DNA from: Paenibacillus sp. R14(2021)
GTDB taxonomy: Bacteria; Bacillota; Bacilli; Paenibacillales; Paenibacillaceae
Assembly (NCBI RefSeq): GCF_019431355.1
Contig: NZ_CP080269.1
Coordinates: 1,922,001 to 1,986,000, forward strand
Reading direction: 5' to 3'
DNA: 64,000 nucleotides
The notes under the pieces are model-generated. The model ran no database searches, was not told where the DNA came from, and saw only the letters and a list, made by a program, of their open reading frames with translations. Of the stretch, positions 61,028 to 64,000 are shown one piece after another. The first letter of the stretch is position 1. Every line of letters starts with the position of its first letter. The translations under genes and the position numbers were made by a program.

Positions 61028-62332
61028 TTATTTTCGGCGTTCTTGGTTCTGACGTATCTTGTCCTCCATGCCCTGCTCCGTTGCCTTATAAAACTTCTTG
61101 GACGCGATTCGCTCAGGCAGATACGCCTGCTTCACATAATGTCCAGGGAAGTCATGGGGATATTGGTAACCGACATGGCCCAGCCTCTCAGCCCCGCTGT
61201 AATGCGTATCCCTAAGATGAAGCGGCACCTCGGCGGAGCCAATGCCCTCGATGGTCTGCATAACGCTCCCGATCGCCAGAGCCGCCGCATTGGATTTGGG
61301 ACTCTCGACGGCAAACAGAATCGCCTGCGCGATATTATACTTAGCCTCCGGCCAGCCGATCTTATGATAAGCGTCCATGGCCGTCACGGCCTGAACCATC
61401 GCCTGCGGGTTGGCAAGCCCAATATCTTCGCTGCAAGCTACGATCAGACGCCGCAAAAACGTCATCGGATCCATTCCAAGCTTCTCTACAGCGTACAAAA
61501 ACCAGAACAATGCTGCGTCACTTGAACCTCTTACGCTCTTGTGAAATGCGGAGAGCACATCGTACTGCGTCGACTCATCTGCCCTGATCGTCGGTTTGCG
61601 AATCGATTCCTCCGCGACCGCAAGCGTAATGGCTACGGATCCATCTGGCTCGGAGGGTGTCGTTACGGCGGCTAGTTCGAGTGCATTAAGGGCGCGCCGA
61701 ATATCGCCCCCCGCCATATTCGCGATGTGCTGCAGCGCTTCTTCCTCGACCCGGAGCCTCATAAACCCGAGACCTCGCGTTTGATCAGAGACCGCGCGCT
61801 GCATCGCCTCAAGTGCATCGTCACGCGTCAGCGCTTCCAATTGAAATAACGTTGACCTCGAGAGCAGCGCCCCGTTCACATAATGAAATGGATTCTCCGT
61901 TGTTGCCCCGATAAACACAATAATGCCCTGTTCGACCGCTGGCAGCAGTGCGTCCTGACGGGAGGCGTTGAATCGATGTACCTCGTCAAGGAACAGAATC
62001 GTTTTGCGGCCGTACATCGATTTGGTCATGCGCGCCTGATCGATTACGGCCCGCACGTCCTTCACAGACGCATCGACTGCATTTAATTTCACAAAATCCC
62101 CCTGCGTACGCTTAGAAATAATGTGTGCGAGCGTCGTTTTGCCGCAGCCTGGAGGACCGTATAGCAAAATAGAGGATACTTGATCCCCTTCGATCGCCCT
62201 GCGCAGCAGCTTGCCTGGTCCGACAATGTCGCGCTGGCCAATATACTCATCTATTGTTTGAGGCCGCATCCGATCCGCAAGCAGCTTCGCCCGCGGCGCT
62301 TCTTCCTCTTGGCTGTATGTAAACAAATCCAT
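61028..62332 (-). CDS. rarA: Replication-associated recombination protein A
   Basis: 434 aa, clamp-loader-like AAA+ ATPase. LADRMRPQTIDEYIGQRDIVGPG, Walker A LLYGPPGCGKTTLAHII, Walker B TILFLDEVHRFNASRQDALL, sensor 1 IVFIGATTENPFHYVNGALLSRS, and the C-terminal MgsA domain with EDIGLANPQAMVQAV. It acts at stalled replication forks with SSB. Start at Met4 (62332): AAAGGAACG lies 11 bases before it; the frame opens at a GTG nine bases upstream. Confidence 0.94.
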   Translation of the reverse strand: MDLFTYSQEEEAPRAKLLADRMRPQTIDEYIGQRDIVGPGKLLRRAIEGDQVSSILLYGPPGCGKTTLAHIISKRTQGDFVKLNAVDASVKDVRAVIDQARMTKSMYGRKTILFLDEVHRFNASRQDALLPAVEQGIIVFIGATTENPFHYVNGALLSRSTLFQLEALTRDDALEAMQRAVSDQTRGLGFMRLRVEEEALQHIANMAGGDIRRALNALELAAVTTPSEPDGSVAITLAVAEESIRKPTIRADESTQYDVLSAFHKSVRGSSDAALFWFLYAVEKLGMDPMTFLRRLIVACSEDIGLANPQAMVQAVTAMDAYHKIGWPEAKYNIAQAILFAVESPKSNAAALAIGSVMQTIEGIGSAEVPLHLRDTHYSGAERLGHVGYQYPHDFPGHYVKQAYLPERIASKKFYKATEQGMEDKIRQNQERRK

Positions 62333-62407
62333 CCTGAACACGTTCCTTTCTCTCCTATCATATCATACAAGCACACACGTTCGCTATTCGTTCGTCGATT
62401 AACGCAG

Positions 62408-62439
62408 CAAAGGCCCTCTCCTGTCGGAGAAGACCTTTG
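62408..62439 (-). terminator. Hairpin after mntH
   Basis: Minus strand CAAAGG-TTCTCC pairs with GGAGA-CCTTTG around a GACA loop. The T-run after it is poor, so a rho-independent function is only possible. Confidence 0.4.
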
Positions 62440-62448
62440 ACTGTCCTG

Positions 62449-63798
62449 TTATATACCTGTGAACGTTTGATACAACAGGTAAATATTTAAGCCGGCAATG
62501 ACGACCGCAACCGTCCAAGCCAATACTTTAAGCCACAGCGGGTTCGCGAAAGCACCCATTTTCTTCTTGTCGCTCGTGAATTTCACCAGCGGGACGACCG
62601 CGAATGAAAGCTGCAGCGACAGGATAACCTGACTGAGAATGAGCAGCTGAGTCGTTCCGTTCGCACCGTAAAGCCAGGTGACGATAACCGCAGGCACAAC
62701 AGCGATTAATCTTGTAATTAACCGTCTCAGCCATGGCGCCAGACGGATGTTCAAGAAGCCTTCCATGACGATTTGTCCTGCCAGTGTTCCGGTCAAGGTG
62801 GAGTTCTGCCCCGATGCCAGCAGCGCGACGCCGAACAAAATACTTGCCGCAGTCGTACCGAGCGCAGGCGCGAGCAAATGATAGGCTTCTCCGATTTCGG
62901 CAACATTCGTATGCCCCGAAGTATGGAACGTCGCGGCCGCGATAATCAAAATCGCCGCGTTTATAAATAGAGCAAAGAACAGCGCAATCGTTGAATCCCA
63001 TGTCGCGTATTTAATCGCTTGGCGCTTGCCGAGCTCCGTCTGTTCGAACTGCCGCGTTTGCACGATCGAGGAGTGCAGATACAGATTATGCGGCATAACC
63101 GTTGCGCCTAGAATGCCGATTGCAATATAAAGCATTGTTGGGTTTGTAACAATTTCCCCGCTTGGAATGAAGCCTTTCATTACCGCGCTCACCTGCGGCT
63201 GCGACCAGAAAATTTCGATCAGTAAACAGCCTCCGATGGTGACAATCAGCACAATAACAAGCGATTCTATAAAACGAAAGCCTTTATTTTGAAGCAGCAG
63301 CACGAGGAGTACGTCCAATGTTGTTAATATGACCCCGGCTAACAGCGGTATGCCGAACAATAAATTAAGCGCAATGGCAGACCCGATGACTTCAGCCAGA
63401 TCGCATGCGGCGATTGCGAGCTCGCAGAGTACCCATAATCCCATCGCGACAGGCTTGCTGAAGTGATCCCTGCAGGCTTGCGCGAGATCGCGTCCCGTCA
63501 CTATGCCGAGCTTGCCGGCTAATGCTTGAAGCAATATAGCCATCAGATTCGATAATAAAATAACGGATAAGAGCGTGTAGCCAAACTGGGAGCCGCCCGC
63601 CAGATCGGTTGCCCAGTTACCTGGGTCCATATAGCCTACAGCGACCAGATAGCCTGGCCCTGCAAATGCAAGAAACTTGCGAAACCACGATCCGCCCTTC
63701 GGTATTTTCATGGAACGATATACTTCAGGCAGCGAGTTCTGGTTCCTTGGATGGCGCCAGCCGCTTTCCTTTACCAGCGGTGCTGATTGATTACTCAT
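62449..63798 (-). CDS. mntH: Nramp family divalent metal transporter
   Basis: 449 aa, 11 membrane helices. The metal-site signatures are present: [20 protein letters not shown] in TM1 (Asp-Pro-Gly-Asn) and [20 protein letters not shown] in TM6 (Met-Pro-His-Asn), as in Mn2+/H+ symporters. Later [20 protein letters not shown] is the conserved transport signature. SD AGAGGTG precedes the ATG. The promoter carries an MntR-like operator, so manganese repression is expected. Confidence 0.93.
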   Translation of the reverse strand: MSNQSAPLVKESGWRHPRNQNSLPEVYRSMKIPKGGSWFRKFLAFAGPGYLVAVGYMDPGNWATDLAGGSQFGYTLLSVILLSNLMAILLQALAGKLGIVTGRDLAQACRDHFSKPVAMGLWVLCELAIAACDLAEVIGSAIALNLLFGIPLLAGVILTTLDVLLVLLLQNKGFRFIESLVIVLIVTIGGCLLIEIFWSQPQVSAVMKGFIPSGEIVTNPTMLYIAIGILGATVMPHNLYLHSSIVQTRQFEQTELGKRQAIKYATWDSTIALFFALFINAAILIIAAATFHTSGHTNVAEIGEAYHLLAPALGTTAASILFGVALLASGQNSTLTGTLAGQIVMEGFLNIRLAPWLRRLITRLIAVVPAVIVTWLYGANGTTQLLILSQVILSLQLSFAVVPLVKFTSDKKKMGAFANPLWLKVLAWTVAVVIAGLNIYLLYQTFTGI

Positions 63799-63896
63799 AG
63801 CCGTTCACCTCTTCGTTGATGTCGTAACGTTCTGATCTGTCGTATTAATCTACTTCCTACATGTATGCAGGGCTACATCTATTGTTGCCTGTTTTC

Positions 63897-63924
63897 ATTG
63901 TACACCACCAAAAAAGTTTGTCAA
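63897..63924 (-). promoter_or_regulatory. Sigma-A-like promoter of mntH
   Basis: Minus strand TTGACA (63924-63919), 16-base spacer, TACAAT (63902-63897), 99 bases upstream of the ATG. Confidence 0.75.
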
Positions 63925-63933
63925 AGGCAACTT
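63914..63933. promoter_or_regulatory. MntR-like operator at mntH
   Basis: AGTTTGTCAAAGGCAACTT is an imperfect dyad close to the Bacillus MntR site (TTTGCCTTAAGGAAACT on the other strand). It covers the -35 element, as expected for repression by Mn2+. Confidence 0.5.
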
Positions 63934-64000
63934 TTGTTGATTGGGACAAAATTCGTTGCTTTCCGCACAAAAAAATCCGCCAAACGGCTGCAGTTCCCTG

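Noticed and set aside
60829-61215. 128-codon plus-strand frame between the CNNM gene and rarA
   Set aside because: Half of it is antisense to rarA, it has no SD, and the product resembles no family.
63951-63990. GCCGTTTGGC hairpin plus T-run at the right edge
   Set aside because: It may end a gene to the right of the window on the minus strand, but the stem is short and the gene is not visible.

Overview
The window looks like a chromosomal segment of a Paenibacillus-type endospore-forming Firmicute. The evidence is protein-level similarity to the Bacillus/Paenibacillus core set (IreB, RuvX, DUF1292, MltG, the TrhP U32 pair, T-box-controlled AlaS, CymR, cysteine desulfurase, MnmA, RarA), strong purine-rich Shine-Dalgarno sites, a YjcZ-type sporulation peptide and sigma-A-like promoters. 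No rRNA, tRNA, CRISPR array, insertion sequence or phage integrase was seen.

Region 1 (1-18446, all minus strand, cut by the left edge) is most of an extracellular contractile injection system (eCIS; Afp/PVC/MAC-like) operon. In transcription order it encodes an AAA+ ATPase (Afp15-like), a DUF4255 cap protein (Afp16-like), an unrecognised 261-aa protein, the sheath, a tube protein, a tail-assembly-chaperone-like protein followed in the -1 frame by a DUF6760-like segment, a second tube protein, a 1385-aa basic low-complexity protein, a LysM tube/baseplate adaptor (Afp7-like), a gpD-like hub and a gpV-like spike as separate genes, a gp25-like baseplate protein and two large baseplate wedge proteins, the second incomplete. 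Spike tip, fibres, tape measure and cargo are not in view and may lie beyond position 1. The strongest new signal is a slippery heptamer T TTT TTG with an upstream SD-like GAGGTGG at the chaperone/DUF6760 junction. It suggests a programmed -1 frameshift like that of phage tail chaperones. The cap gene also appears to start at a non-canonical AUC codon.

Region 2 (18.5-31 kb) holds housekeeping and accessory enzymes: three HAD phosphatases, a eukaryotic-type HisA without other his genes, two GNAT acetyltransferases, a LysE exporter, a VanZ protein, a pseudouridine synthase, RelQ next to DUF309, and class 2 PyrD.

Region 3 (31-46 kb) has an L,D-transpeptidase, ferredoxin, DNA polymerase IV, citramalate synthase, a thioredoxin-fold protein, an MFS exporter, a JAMM protease convergent with a DnaQ-like exonuclease plus DUF294 pair, the ammonium transporter with two GlnR/TnrA-like operators, a MerR regulator, a YugP-type protease and a chemoreceptor.

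Region 4 (46-64 kb) is a conserved Firmicute block: U32 tRNA-hydroxylation pair, mltG, two DUF1292 genes, ruvX, ireB, T-box-alaS, an AI-2E family permease, a PRC-barrel protein, cysteine desulfurase, cymR, divergent mnmA, a CNNM/CBS transporter with a short upstream leader ORF, rarA and mntH with an MntR-like operator. Together it covers tRNA modification and charging, sulfur transfer, DNA repair, cell-wall termination and metal uptake.
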